Source: Desulfotomaculum copahuensis
GTDB lineage: Bacteria > Bacillota > Desulfotomaculia > Desulfotomaculales > Desulfovirgulaceae
Direction of reading: 5' to 3'
NCBI RefSeq assembly: GCF_001655685.1
Contig: NZ_LYVF01000184.1
Span: 1-64,000, forward strand
DNA length: 64,000 nt
In this document: piece by piece, positions 1-8,711 of the stretch
Position numbering within the stretch: the stretch's first letter is position 1
Layout: every line of letters begins with the position of its first letter
Program-made: the position numbers and the translations under genes
The notes under the pieces: model-generated
Told to the model about the DNA's origin: nothing
Seen by the model: the letters and a program-made list of their open reading frames with translations, nothing else
Databases searched by the model: none

Positions 1-1540
1 CCCGCCAGTCGGGGCGGTCGCGGCCGGTGACCGGCCAGCCATAAACCCCCTGCCTCTTCAGATCGCGGTGGGAATAGGCGTTGATGTCCATGGCATAAAA
101 ACCCAGCCCGATGCGGGTGGCGTAGTTGGCGGCGTCGGTTCCGGGCGGGGAGGCCTGCCCGCTTGCGGCCCGGCCGCCGGGACCGGCGACGGTCATTTTC
201 CCGCCCGCGCCCTGGCAGGCCGCCGGTGTGAGTGCATAATTGCTGTTTTCCGTACCGTTGCCGTTATGTGCCGGGTTCAGGGGCAGGTGGACGGTTTCCC
301 GCAGGTAAAGCAGGTCGCCGACCACCGGTTTGCCCTGGCCGTCTTTGACCAGCGCGGCGTTTTCCAATCCGTAGCGCCGGCCGGTGCGCGGATCGACCAC
401 CGAGAATTGGCGCAGGGCCTGTATGAATTCCGGCTTGTCCAGAATATCCCGCGCCTTTACCCAGGCCGTATCGGTATCCAGGCCGTCCGGGCGCACCGCC
501 GGCCAGGCGGGTGTGCCCCGGTCACGCTGATCGGCGCGGCCGTCCACGTTGAAGACCAGCAGGGCGTTGACCCACCACTCCCGGCTGTCCGGCCCGTCCT
601 GGGCGGCATTGAATGGCTTGAGCGCGAACCCCAGCGGGGCGTAATGATCGTTGAACGCACGGACCACCGGATTGTCACGGAAGGTGAGGCTGCCGCCGTC
701 CACCCCCCAGACGCCGTGCCTGCTGCGGGTGAAGTAAATATCGCCGACGCGGGCGGAGCCGGCGGGTACGGTGACCCCGGTGATTTTAAACTGCAGTGTG
801 GCCGCCTGCTGACGGGCCGTTTCCGCCGGCGGGGCGGGCGCGCGCTTTGTATCGCCGCCGTTTCTTTCCGCCGGGTCCAGGTACTGCGCCGGCCAGTCCG
901 CGCGGCCGGTGGTGACGGGCACGCCGGCCAGGCGCGTCAGACGGCCGTCTTCCGAAGCGTCTACGAAGACGCGGCCGGTGACCCGGCGCTCATCGTTACC
1001 CCAGCGGATCACGCCCGCGCCGTCCCGGAAAACGTCGCGCAGTTCAAGACCGGTGATGCGCGCCGGCGCTCCGTCCGTTGACACTTTTTCAATGTCATGC
1101 GTCCACAGGATGTGAATATTTTTATATTCGGCCAACTCCGCCCGCAGCAGGGAAGCCATGGCGCCGGTATTGTAAAATTGTCCGGTCTGGTTATACCAGT
1201 GGGCGAAGGAACCGCCGGCCACCAGTTGTCCGTGCCAGCGCCAGGTATCGAAATAGTTCTGTCCGCCGGAGGTGCCGATGCCGCCCAGCACCGGCTCCGG
1301 ATCCGGCACGACCAGCAGGATGCTCCTGTCCGGGGCGTTGATGGCCGCGCTGCGGGCGGCCGCGCAGCCGGTGAAACCGCCGCCGTAAATCACGATGTCA
1401 TAAGATGCGCTTTTTTGCGCATTGCCGGCCGCCGCGCAGCCAAACAGGGCAAACAGCAGGATAATGAGCAATGCCGGTGGAACCAGCAGCACGGCCTGTT
1501 TTTTGGTTAAAACGGAACACATCCCTTTGCTCACAGTCAT
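1..1540 (-). CDS. FAD-dependent oxidoreductase, predicted lipoprotein (3' end cut by window)
   Basis: About 513 residues are visible and the frame is open to the window edge, so the C-terminus is missing. The N-terminus has a hydrophobic signal ending in a lipobox-like LFGC (Cys about residue 35), then YDIVIYGGGFTGCAAA, a Rossmann FAD-binding glycine motif, and later VFVDASEDGRL, typical of the FAD_oxidored (PF12831) type. This suggests a flavoprotein tethered outside the membrane; the substrate cannot be told. The start is uncertain: ATG at 1540, GTG at 1534 and ATG at 1522 are in frame, and the weak SD-like GGGTGAT favours 1534 or 1540. It is divergent from fabZ with no partner gene in view. 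The family is seen in the sequence; export and the substrate are inference. Confidence 0.8.
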   Translation of the reverse strand, partial: MTVSKGMCSVLTKKQAVLLVPPALLIILLFALFGCAAAGNAQKSASYDIVIYGGGFTGCAAARSAAINAPDRSILLVVPDPEPVLGGIGTSGGQNYFDTWRWHGQLVAGGSFAHWYNQTGQFYNTGAMASLLRAELAEYKNIHILWTHDIEKVSTDGAPARITGLELRDVFRDGAGVIRWGNDERRVTGRVFVDASEDGRLTRLAGVPVTTGRADWPAQYLDPAERNGGDTKRAPAPPAETARQQAATLQFKITGVTVPAGSARVGDIYFTRSRHGVWGVDGGSLTFRDNPVVRAFNDHYAPLGFALKPFNAAQDGPDSREWWVNALLVFNVDGRADQRDRGTPAWPAVRPDGLDTDTAWVKARDILDKPEFIQALRQFSVVDPRTGRRYGLENAALVKDGQGKPVVGDLLYLRETVHLPLNPAHNGNGTENSNYALTPAACQGAGGKMTVAGPGGRAASGQASPPGTDAANYATRIGLGFYAMDINAYSHRDLKRQGVYGWPVTGRDRPDWR

Positions 1541-1857
1541 CACCCGGTTTTACACAGCGTTGTTTTTCCGCCGCGGATGTTCCATGCCTTGCCCCGCCCG
1601 TCCGGAAAGTTTCCAGCCGTTGCAATGTTCCGTCCGCCGGGGTGTGCGGCAATCCCAGCGGCGGCCGGCCGCCGTTTAAGGCTTGTTTTTATAATGCTAC
1701 CCGGCAGGAGCTTTTCCGGTTGAGGGAGAATAAACAACGGACGGGTTGTTTACAGTTTATTTTGTGCCGCATACGGCAAGCATACCTTAAAATGCATCCG
1801 CAAGCAATCAGCGGCCGAACCGCCGCACAGGGTTTTGGTTGAAAGGAGTTGGACAAA
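1541..1857. other. Divergent intergenic region
   Basis: This 317-nt gap separates the leftward FAD lipoprotein gene from rightward fabZ. A TATAAT occurs at 1690-1695 on the + strand, but no acceptable -35 lies 16-18 nt upstream, so I do not call a promoter. No convincing small ORF or hairpin-plus-T-run was seen. Confidence 0.4.
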
Positions 1858-2283
1858 GTGCTGGATATCCAGTCCATACAAAGTATTCTTCCCCATCGCT
1901 ACCCTTTCCTGCTGGTGGACAGGATTTTGGAACTGGAAGCGGGCAAGCGGGCGGTGGGTATAAAAAATGTAACCGGCAACGAGCAGTTCTTCCAGGGTCA
2001 TTTCCCCGGCCGTGCTGTCATGCCCGGAGTACTGATTATTGAAGCCATGGCCCAGGTGGGGGCGGTGGCGCTCTTGCAAATGCCGGAGTATGCGGGCAAA
2101 ATTGCCCTTTTCGCCGGCATTGACCGGGCCCGTTTCCGCCGGCCGGTGGTTCCGGGTGATCAGCTGCGCCTGGAGGTGGAGATTTTAAAACTGCGCGGTC
2201 CGGTGGGCAAAGCCGGGGCGCGGGCACTGGTGGACGGCCGGCCGGTAGCGGAAGCGGAATTGATGTTTGCCGTTGAACAGTGA
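1858..2283 (+). CDS. fabZ: 3-hydroxyacyl-ACP dehydratase FabZ
   Basis: A 141-residue hot-dog fold enzyme that removes water from 3-hydroxyacyl-ACP in fatty acid elongation, in the cytoplasm. The start of the protein, [20 protein letters not shown], is the family signature, and [20 protein letters not shown] carries the catalytic His (GHFPG) and the Glu of the central helix. GTG at 1858 is chosen because AAAGGAG (1842-1848) lies 9 nt upstream; the in-frame TTG at 1849 would touch the SD. The length is normal for FabZ. The next gene works on undecaprenyl-linked sugars, so the context is envelope synthesis. Function is secure from the motifs. Confidence 0.96.
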   Translation: MLDIQSIQSILPHRYPFLLVDRILELEAGKRAVGIKNVTGNEQFFQGHFPGRAVMPGVLIIEAMAQVGAVALLQMPEYAGKIALFAGIDRARFRRPVVPGDQLRLEVEILKLRGPVGKAGARALVDGRPVAEAELMFAVEQ

Positions 2284-2333
2284 GTCGGAAACAAGACGGT
2301 GCGCCCGCCGGCCCGGGAGCGGAACTGTTTCGT

Positions 2334-2359
2334 GTTGCCGGACAGTTGCCGGACAGTTG
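2334..2359 (+). repeat. Short tandem 11-mer repeat downstream of fabZ
   Basis: GTTGCCGGACA occurs twice in tandem (2334-2344, 2345-2355) followed by GTTG. It lies in the fabZ to glycosyltransferase gap and has no evident role. Confidence 0.7.
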
Positions 2360-2455
2360 ATTGATAAAAAAAAGCAGTTTAACCAAAACCGTTAAAAAGC
2401 TCGTCCATACTCCCCCGGGTGGCTTTATTCGACTTACGGCGCCATCTGACATGAT

Positions 2456-2485
2456 TTGTAGTAATAAAGTTCACGATGGTACAAT
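2456..2485 (+). promoter_or_regulatory. Possible sigma-A promoter for the WecA/TagO-type gene
   Basis: TTGTAG (2456-2461) and TACAAT (2480-2485) are separated by 18 nt. The -10 is good and the -35 matches only the TTG. It sits about 45 nt before the TTG start at 2529. Confidence 0.35.
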
Positions 2486-2528
2486 ACAACTGATACTGTG
2501 TTTTATTGTCAACCATGGAGGGATAAAA

Positions 2529-3599
2529 TTGCTCAAGGCAATTATCGGCATCTTGCTGGCCGGGGGGGTAGCCTTTGCCGTCACTCCGTTGGTGATTAAG
2601 CGTGCGTTTGTGTGGGGTGCAGTGGACCGGCCCAATGCGCGCAAGGTACATAAGGGATTGATGCCGCGCCTGGGGGGATTGGCCGTTTACCTGGGCTTTG
2701 TTCCGGCGGTTTTGCTGACCATGCCGCACAGTCTGTCGGTTTATGGCCTGTTGGCCGGGATGACCCTGATTATGCTGGTGGGTGTGGCGGACGACATCCG
2801 CGGTATTTCACCCCGGGTCAAGCTGGCCGGGCAGGTTGTTGCCGCAGTGGCCATGTTTCCCTTCGGATTACATGTGGATTTTATCACCAATCCGTTTAAC
2901 GCCCGGATCATTGACCTGGCCTGGATGAGCGTTCCGGTGACCGTGTTCTGGCTGGTGGCGGTAACCAACGCTGTCAATCTGATTGACGGACTGGATGGAC
3001 TGGCGGGCGGGGTTTCCTGCATTGCCGCCCTGACCATGGCCACTGTGGGCTGGACCCAATGGAGGGCCGGCGCCACCGGGCAGCAGGAAGTGGTCCTGCT
3101 CGCGCTGACGCTGGCCGCGGCCGTGCTTGGTTTCTTGCGCTACAATTTTCATCCGGCGCGCATTTTTCTTGGTGATTCCGGTTCCATGCTGCTCGGTTTT
3201 GCGCTGGCCGGCATGTCGATTATGGGGCTGACCAAAAGTGTGACGGCCATTTCCGTCCTGGTACCCCTGGTTATTCTGGGCATCCCCCTGCTGGATACCA
3301 CCTTTGCCATTCTGCGCCGGTATCACAAGCACCGGCCCATTTTTCAACCGGATAAGGAACATCTGCATCATCAGTTGATGGCCATGGGCCTGTCCCACCG
3401 CCAGACGGTACTGGTGATTTACGGCGTGAGCGCCTTGCTGGGCGTCAGCGCGGTGGTGCTGAACCTGGTGAGCACCGATCAGGCGCTGGCCCTGCTGGCC
3501 ATACTGGCTGTAGTGATCATTGCTTTTGCCAACAAAGTGGGCGTATTCGGCGGTATATCCCATAAGCGCCCGGTTGGCCGCCAGCACCACCGGATATGA
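2529..3599 (+). CDS. Undecaprenyl-phosphate GlcNAc-1-phosphate transferase family (WecA/TagO-like)
   Basis: A 356-residue polytopic membrane enzyme of the MraY/WecA superfamily, which moves a sugar-1-phosphate from a UDP-sugar to undecaprenyl phosphate at the inner face of the membrane. Visible hallmarks are VGVADDIRG (Asp pair), NLIDGLDGLAGG, FLGDSGSMLLGF and the HLHHQL histidine motif near residue 280, with about ten hydrophobic segments. TTG at 2529 is used because GGAGG (2517-2521) is 7 nt upstream and the product begins as homologues do. The HxHH motif fits WecA/TagO better than MraY. galU and galE follow, consistent with wall teichoic acid or another secondary polymer. The exact sugar is not determined. 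Confidence 0.9.
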   Translation: MLKAIIGILLAGGVAFAVTPLVIKRAFVWGAVDRPNARKVHKGLMPRLGGLAVYLGFVPAVLLTMPHSLSVYGLLAGMTLIMLVGVADDIRGISPRVKLAGQVVAAVAMFPFGLHVDFITNPFNARIIDLAWMSVPVTVFWLVAVTNAVNLIDGLDGLAGGVSCIAALTMATVGWTQWRAGATGQQEVVLLALTLAAAVLGFLRYNFHPARIFLGDSGSMLLGFALAGMSIMGLTKSVTAISVLVPLVILGIPLLDTTFAILRRYHKHRPIFQPDKEHLHHQLMAMGLSHRQTVLVIYGVSALLGVSAVVLNLVSTDQALALLAILAVVIIAFANKVGVFGGISHKRPVGRQHHRI

Positions 3600-3654
3600 T
3601 TTTGGCACTGTTGATGGAAACCGTCCCTGCCGGCTTAAAGTTATCCAAGCTGTA

Positions 3655-3690
3655 AAGCGGTCCTTGTATTTAAGGGCCGCTTATTTTATA
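3655..3690 (+). terminator. Rho-independent terminator-like hairpin
   Basis: An 11-bp stem (3655-3665 with 3672-3682, one G-U pair) closes a 6-nt loop and is followed by ATTTTATA. It lies between the WecA-like gene and galU, so galU may have its own promoter or read-through. Confidence 0.5.
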
Positions 3691-3705
3691 AACGGGGGTG
3701 TTGGC

Positions 3706-4578
3706 ATGAATATCCGTAAAGCAGTCATACCGGCGGCCGGGCTGGGAGTACGCTTTCTGCCCGCGACCAAGGCGCAACCAAAGGAAATGTTGCCCATTGT
3801 AGACATACCCACCATCCAGTACATTGTTGAGGAGGCTGTAAATTCCGGCATTGAGGATCTGATGATTATCACCGGACGAAATAAACGGGCCATCGAGGAT
3901 CATTTCGATAAATCACCCGCCCTGGAGGAGGAACTGCGCCGGAAGAACAAGCATGCCATGCTGGAACTGGTGCGGGATATCAGCGAGTTGATCGAGATAC
4001 ACTATATCCGCCAGAAGGAGCCCCGCGGCCTGGGACACGCTGTTTACTGCGCACGCAAGTTCATCGGGCCGGAGCCGTTTGCCGTTCTGCTGGGCGACGA
4101 CATTGTGCGCAGCAAAACCCCCTGTTTGAAGCAGTTGATTGATCTGTACGGGGAAATGCCGGGCACCATCCTGGCTGTGCAGGAGGTGCCGGAGGCGGAT
4201 GTATCCAAATACGGCATCCTGGACGCCGAGATAGTGCGTGAAAGTGTTTTCCGGGTGCGCGATTTGGTGGAGAAACCGGCCCCCGGCGAGGCGCCTTCCC
4301 GCCTGGCCATTATGGGGCGCTATATAATCAGCCCGCGCATCTTTGAAATACTGGCCGACACGCCTCCCGGCGCAGGCGGTGAAATCCAGCTCACGGACGC
4401 CCTGCGGGTGCTCTGCCGGGAAGAACCGGTATACGGGCTGGTTTTCAAGGGGCAGCGTTTCGATGTGGGCGACAAGCTGGGCTTTTTAAAGGCCACGGTC
4501 GAATTCGCCCTGGACCGGCCTGATTTAACCAAAGAATTTGCCGAGTATCTGAAAGAAGTGGTACAGGATTTGGGTTGA
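3706..4578 (+). CDS. galU: UTP-glucose-1-phosphate uridylyltransferase
   Basis: A 290-residue nucleotidyltransferase that makes UDP-glucose from UTP and glucose-1-phosphate. The N-terminus VIPAAGLGVRFLPATKAQPK is the nucleotide-binding signature with the catalytic Lys, and LLGDDIV, VEKP and GRYI are further GalU motifs. ATG at 3706 is preceded by GGGGGTG (3694-3700); this start gives the usual GalU length. The product feeds galE just downstream, and the phosphohexomutase at 7055 could supply glucose-1-phosphate. Assignment is firm. Confidence 0.96.
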   Translation: MNIRKAVIPAAGLGVRFLPATKAQPKEMLPIVDIPTIQYIVEEAVNSGIEDLMIITGRNKRAIEDHFDKSPALEEELRRKNKHAMLELVRDISELIEIHYIRQKEPRGLGHAVYCARKFIGPEPFAVLLGDDIVRSKTPCLKQLIDLYGEMPGTILAVQEVPEADVSKYGILDAEIVRESVFRVRDLVEKPAPGEAPSRLAIMGRYIISPRIFEILADTPPGAGGEIQLTDALRVLCREEPVYGLVFKGQRFDVGDKLGFLKATVEFALDRPDLTKEFAEYLKEVVQDLG

Positions 4579-4637
4579 AACCGGCCGGCACGGACGGGGT
4601 GTCCCGGTGCGGCTCACTGGAAGGGAGTTCTGTTTTG

Positions 4638-5558
4638 ATGCAAGTGCTGGTCACCGGCGGCGCCGGTTTTATCGGTTCCCACCTGGTTGAACAATTGCTG
4701 TCCGGCGGGGCGGATGTAGCCGTGCTGGACGATCTCTCCCGGGGCAGTCTGGCCAATCTGGATTCCCGCGCCGCCCTGTATCACGGTGATATCCGCGATG
4801 CCGGCTTTGTCCGGGAAACACTGGACCGGGTGCGCCCGGAGGTGGTTTTACACCACGCCGCCCAGGTGGATGTTCAGATTTCAGTGGCTGATCCGGCGCT
4901 GGATGCGGCCGTCAATACCGGCGGCGCCATCAACCTGCTGGAAGCCTGCCGGACGGCCGGCGTGCGCAAGGTGGTCTATGCTTCTTCAGCGGCTGTTTAC
5001 GGCGATCCGGTTTATCTGCCGGTAGACGAAAAACACCCGCTCAATCCCCTGTCCGGCTATGGCATTTCCAAGCATACGGCGGAACATTACCTGGCCGCCT
5101 ACCGGGCGCTGTACGGTCTGGAGTTTACCGTCCTGCGCTATGCCAATGTCTACGGACCGCGCCAGGACGCCACCGGGGAAGGCGGTGTGGTGGCCATCTT
5201 TACGGACCGGCTGCTGCGCGGGGAGCCGCCGCGTATTTTCGGCGACGGCGAACAAACCCGCGATTTCGTCTACGCCGGCGATGTAGCCGCGGCCAATCTG
5301 GCGGCGCTGGACAAAGGGGATGGCCGGGTGCTCAACGTGGGCACCGGGCGGGCCGTGACGGTGAACCGGTTGCTCGCCCTGCTGCAGGAGTTGACGGGGG
5401 TTTCTTTGTCCGCTGAATATTGTCCGCCCCGTCCCGGTGACATCCGGGACAGCTATCTGGACTGCACTGCCGCGCAGGAGGCGCTGGGCTGGCGGGCGGA
5501 CACCGGTTTGCGCGACGGACTGGCCCGTACGGTGGCCTGCTGCCGGAAGCGGTTGTGA
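4638..5558 (+). CDS. galE: UDP-glucose 4-epimerase family (GalE-type SDR)
   Basis: A 306-residue extended short-chain dehydrogenase. VLVTGGAGFIGSHL at the N-terminus binds NAD, and the SSAAVYGD and YGISKH segments hold the catalytic Ser/Thr and the Tyr-x3-Lys. ATG at 4638 follows AAGGGAG (4621-4627). It interconverts UDP-glucose and UDP-galactose or the GlcNAc/GalNAc pair; the sequence alone does not separate these. It is 59 nt after galU and probably cotranscribed, with a strong terminator at 5737-5777. Confidence 0.9.
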   Translation: MQVLVTGGAGFIGSHLVEQLLSGGADVAVLDDLSRGSLANLDSRAALYHGDIRDAGFVRETLDRVRPEVVLHHAAQVDVQISVADPALDAAVNTGGAINLLEACRTAGVRKVVYASSAAVYGDPVYLPVDEKHPLNPLSGYGISKHTAEHYLAAYRALYGLEFTVLRYANVYGPRQDATGEGGVVAIFTDRLLRGEPPRIFGDGEQTRDFVYAGDVAAANLAALDKGDGRVLNVGTGRAVTVNRLLALLQELTGVSLSAEYCPPRPGDIRDSYLDCTAAQEALGWRADTGLRDGLARTVACCRKRL

Positions 5559-5736
5559 TCGGACTGCGCCCCGGCCATACCGGCGCCCCGGTTTGGATCG
5601 CCCCGGACGGCGGTCCGGGCTCTGCGGGTGCCGCCCGGCGGCCCACAATTGACCGGGGCGCCCGGCGTGCTGTAAAACCCGGTTCCGGCAGCCCGGGTGC
5701 GGCGCACCAGGAAAGTTTGAAACCGGGGCGAAAAAA

Positions 5737-5777
5737 GGCGGCTGTCCCCATTGCTTCCGGGACAGCCGCCCTTTTTT
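5737..5777. terminator. Strong bidirectional terminator between galE and the minus-strand small ORF
   Basis: A perfect 12-bp stem (5737-5748 with 5759-5770) around a 10-nt loop is flanked by A6 on the left and CT6 on the right. It can end galE transcripts on + and, read on the - strand, the small ORF that ends at 5777. Confidence 0.9.
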
Positions 5778-5896
5778 CACCGGCCTGGCGCGGCCGTTTT
5801 CTTTTGGGCCTGTATTTTTTTAATCTGCTGCAGGTAGCCGGTGAACATCTTTTTACGCTTATCCAATTGGTTGATTAGTTCCTTCTTTTTATTCAT
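5777..5896 (-). CDS. 39-residue basic small protein, unknown
   Basis: The minus strand encodes a short Lys/Gln-rich protein beginning MNKKKELINQLDKRKKMF and ending in an Ala-Pro-Gly-Arg tail. An SD-like GGAAGGGAG stands 5-6 nt before the ATG at 5896, and the stop lies directly against the bidirectional terminator, so the unit SD-ORF-terminator is well formed. The predicted protein is almost entirely helical and highly charged; no signal peptide, no Cys. I do not recognise a family. It could be a small regulatory or nucleic-acid-binding peptide, but this is only suggested by composition. It lies alone between convergent galE and the rightward DUF421 gene. Confidence 0.55.
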   Translation of the reverse strand: MNKKKELINQLDKRKKMFTGYLQQIKKIQAQKKTAAPGR

Positions 5897-6051
5897 ATAA
5901 CTCCCTTCCATCCAATAAATTTCCGCGTTTGAACATATTATTGCCACTTTATGGAATAAATAAACGCCTTGCCCGCCTGTGGCGGCGCATATTTCCCTTT
6001 TCCAGCCGGTAAACTAACCCTTGTACAAAATACTGACGGGGGGCGGGGAAT

Positions 6052-6789
6052 ATGAATCCATTCCTGGAGATTTTGCTCCGTGGCCTGGTGGCTTTTCTGG
6101 CGGTGCTGGTGATTACCCGGGTGGTGGGCAAGAGCCAGGTCGGTCAACTGACCGTGGCCGACTTTGTCAACGCCATTGTGATTGGCTCCATTGCCGCCAC
6201 TATGGTTACGGATTTGAAAGAGAGCGGCGGCTATTACCTGTTCGGCCTGCTTTTGTTCGGCCTGCTCACGGTGCTGGCCGAGTATGTATCCTTGAAATCC
6301 CGGCCGGCGCGCAAACTGATTGGCGGGGAACCGACCGTGGTCATACATAACGGCAAAATTCTGGAAGACAACATGAAAAAATTGCTGTACAACATAGACG
6401 ACTTGATGATGCAGTTGCGTCTGAAAAACGTTTTTAACATCGGTGATGTGGAGTACGCCATCGCCGAGCCCAACGGCGGTTTGAGCGTTCTGCTGAAAAG
6501 TCACAAGCAGCCCCTGACGCCAAATGATATGCAATTGCCGACCAAATATCAGGGCGTACCCTCGGAGTTGATTGTGGACGGCGTGGTGATCCGGCAAAAC
6601 CTGCAGCAGAACGGCCTCAACGAAGACTGGCTGTACGGGGAACTGGAAAAGCAGGGGATCAAGTCGCTGCAGGATGTGATGTACGCCAGTCTGGACAGTG
6701 ACGGCGGGCTTTATGTGGATAAAAGGCAGGATATCATGGACCACGTGACCGACATCACCGATCAACTGCCGGGCAAGATGCCCCAGTAG
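6052..6789 (+). CDS. DUF421 (YetF/YcaP family) membrane protein
   Basis: A 245-residue protein with three N-terminal transmembrane segments (about residues 5-80) and a soluble C-terminal DUF421 domain, in the layout of Bacillus YetF/YdfS proteins. Typical are VGKSQVGQLTVADFVNAIVI after TM1 and the IHNGKILEDNMKK and LKNVFNIGDVEYAI segments. GGGGCGGGGA lies just before ATG 6052. Roles proposed for the family (spore or envelope related) are not established. It stands alone between the galE terminator and the phosphohexomutase. Confidence 0.88.
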   Translation: MNPFLEILLRGLVAFLAVLVITRVVGKSQVGQLTVADFVNAIVIGSIAATMVTDLKESGGYYLFGLLLFGLLTVLAEYVSLKSRPARKLIGGEPTVVIHNGKILEDNMKKLLYNIDDLMMQLRLKNVFNIGDVEYAIAEPNGGLSVLLKSHKQPLTPNDMQLPTKYQGVPSELIVDGVVIRQNLQQNGLNEDWLYGELEKQGIKSLQDVMYASLDSDGGLYVDKRQDIMDHVTDITDQLPGKMPQ

Positions 6790-7054
6790 GCGCTTTTCCG
6801 GCCGTACTGCCGGCCGGAATGCTTGTGATAAAAAAATTGCCTTCAGGAAGGAAATATATGGTCCGTAGTGGAAATGTTCCAGTGACCGGCGACAGGGAAG
6901 GATGCACCGTGACAGGGAATGCAGCTTCAAGCCTCCGGTGCGGCCGGCCGGTGTCAAATCCGGCCGGGTGGTGGGATTCAGGTCTGTTGTTTCACAGTCG
7001 GGGCCGGTTCTGGAATTGGACCGGGGCAGGTACTTTTGCACGGGAGGGAGAACG

Positions 7055-8527
7055 ATGGCGAAAATTTCTTTTGGTACCGACGGCTGGCGGGGTATTCTGG
7101 CCAGGGACTTCACCTTTGATAATGTGGCCCTGGTGGCCCGGGCGGTGGCCGGTTATGTGCAGGCGCACGGCCTGGCCGGCCGGGGAATGGTGATTGGTTA
7201 TGACAACCGCTTTTTGTCTGATCAGCTGGCCGCTACAGTGGCCGGTGTTTTTACCGGACTGGGTATTCCGGTTTATATGACCGGCCGGGCCACGCCCACG
7301 CCGGTGACCGCCTTTGCCGTCAAACAACGGCGGGCCGCCGGGGCGGTGATGCTCACCGCCAGTCACAATCCGCCGGAATACAACGGCTTCAAGTTCATCC
7401 CCGATTACGCCGGTCCGGCGCTGCCTCATATTACGAAAGAAATCGAAGACAATATCCACCGGCTTCAAGAGGAGGCGGGCGGGGAAAAATCAGCCTTGCC
7501 GGCAACTCCGGCCGGACCCGGCACTGCGCCGGGGACAAACGCGCCGCCCGCAGCCGGACGGATGGAGCCGGCGGCGGAAGAGGTCGTCGACCCGCGTCCG
7601 GATTACTTTGCACACATCAGAAACCTGGTCGATTTAAGCGCAATTGCCCGTTCCGGCTTGAAGGTGGTCATTGATCCGATGTACGGCGCCGGTATTGGTT
7701 ATCTGGAAGAACTGCTCGGGGAAGCCGGCGCGCGGGTAACCGTGCTGCATAACCGGCGTGATCCTCTTTTCGGCGGCGGCCTGCCCGAGCCCACAGGCAA
7801 GTCCCTGGGAGAGTTGCGCGAACTGGTGCGGGAACAGGAGGCTGATCTCGGGCTGGCCCTGGATGGTGACGCGGACCGCTTCGGTATCATCGACCGGGAC
7901 GGCGGCTATATTCCGCCCAATCAGTTCCTGCCTCTGCTGTACTATCACCTGCTCACGCGCGGGGAGCGTGGGCCGGCGGCGCGCACCGTGGCCACCAGCC
8001 ATTTGCTGGACCGGATTGCGGCCGCCAACGGCCAGGAAGTGTTTGAAACCCCGGTGGGCTTCAAGTATATCGGTCAGCACTTGATGGAGAAAGACTGTCT
8101 TCTGGGCGGGGAGGAAAGCGGCGGTTTGTCCGTACGCGGCCATATTCCGGAAAAGGACGGCATTCTGGCCGGCCTGCTGGCCGCCCGGATGGTCGCCCAG
8201 CACGGCAAGAGCCTGGCCGCCCTGCTGGAAGAAGTGTGGGCGCGTTTCGGCCGGCTGTACAGCGAGCGGCTGGACATTCGCACCACGGCGGAAGAAAAGC
8301 GGCGTGTGCTGGGCCTGCTGGGGGAATTGAATCCCGCGCGGGTGGCCGGTTTGTCCGTGGTCCGGCGTGTGACTCTGGACGGTATCAAGCTGGTGCTGGA
8401 TAACGGCGCCTGGATGCTGGTACGTGCTTCCGGCACCGAACCGGTGTTCCGCATATATGTGGAGGCCAATAGCGCGGAAGAGATGCGCCGGATACAGGAA
8501 GGGGCACGGGAGTTGCTCGGCATATAA
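7055..8527 (+). CDS. Phosphoglucomutase/phosphomannomutase family enzyme
   Basis: A 490-residue alpha-D-phosphohexomutase. All four active-site regions are visible: TASHNPP with the phosphoserine (about residue 102), DGDADRFG metal loop, GGEESGG sugar loop and RASGTEPVFRIYVEA phosphate loop. ATG 7055 is preceded by GGGAGGGAG. Between domains 1 and 2 there is an Ala/Pro/Gly-rich insert of roughly 35 residues (about 143-178) not expected in the family. It probably interconverts glucose-6-phosphate and glucose-1-phosphate for galU, though mannose or glucosamine substrates are possible. Confidence 0.93.
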   Translation: MAKISFGTDGWRGILARDFTFDNVALVARAVAGYVQAHGLAGRGMVIGYDNRFLSDQLAATVAGVFTGLGIPVYMTGRATPTPVTAFAVKQRRAAGAVMLTASHNPPEYNGFKFIPDYAGPALPHITKEIEDNIHRLQEEAGGEKSALPATPAGPGTAPGTNAPPAAGRMEPAAEEVVDPRPDYFAHIRNLVDLSAIARSGLKVVIDPMYGAGIGYLEELLGEAGARVTVLHNRRDPLFGGGLPEPTGKSLGELRELVREQEADLGLALDGDADRFGIIDRDGGYIPPNQFLPLLYYHLLTRGERGPAARTVATSHLLDRIAAANGQEVFETPVGFKYIGQHLMEKDCLLGGEESGGLSVRGHIPEKDGILAGLLAARMVAQHGKSLAALLEEVWARFGRLYSERLDIRTTAEEKRRVLGLLGELNPARVAGLSVVRRVTLDGIKLVLDNGAWMLVRASGTEPVFRIYVEANSAEEMRRIQEGARELLGI

Positions 8528-8614
8528 GAATTTCCGGAGCACAGGGTGCCGGTGCAGCCCGGCCGCAGGCGCATATCCCCGGGCATGTCACGGTTGACAT
8601 GATGGTATGGAGAC

Positions 8615-8648
8615 GGCGGAACCGGCGGGTTCCGCCGGCGCTCTTTCA
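8615..8648 (+). terminator. Terminator-like hairpin after the phosphohexomutase gene
   Basis: A 9-bp stem GGCGGAACC/GGTTCCGCC around GGCG is followed by GGCGCTCTTTC; the T-run is weak. Confidence 0.4.
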
Positions 8649-8682
8649 GGAGGGCGTCCGGCCGGGGGGCCGGGTATTTTGT

Positions 8683-8711
8683 TTGACACCATCCGGACCA
8701 TCTGCTAGAAT
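8683..8711 (+). promoter_or_regulatory. Sigma-A promoter for metK
   Basis: TTGACA (8683-8688), 17-nt spacer, TAGAAT (8706-8711). Perfect -35 and 5/6 -10. It predicts a leader of about 290 nt before the metK GTG. Confidence 0.85.

Noticed and set aside
68-1081. 337-codon + strand frame at the left edge
   Set aside because: The minus frame encodes a coherent FAD-binding lipoprotein; the + product is low in recognisable motifs.
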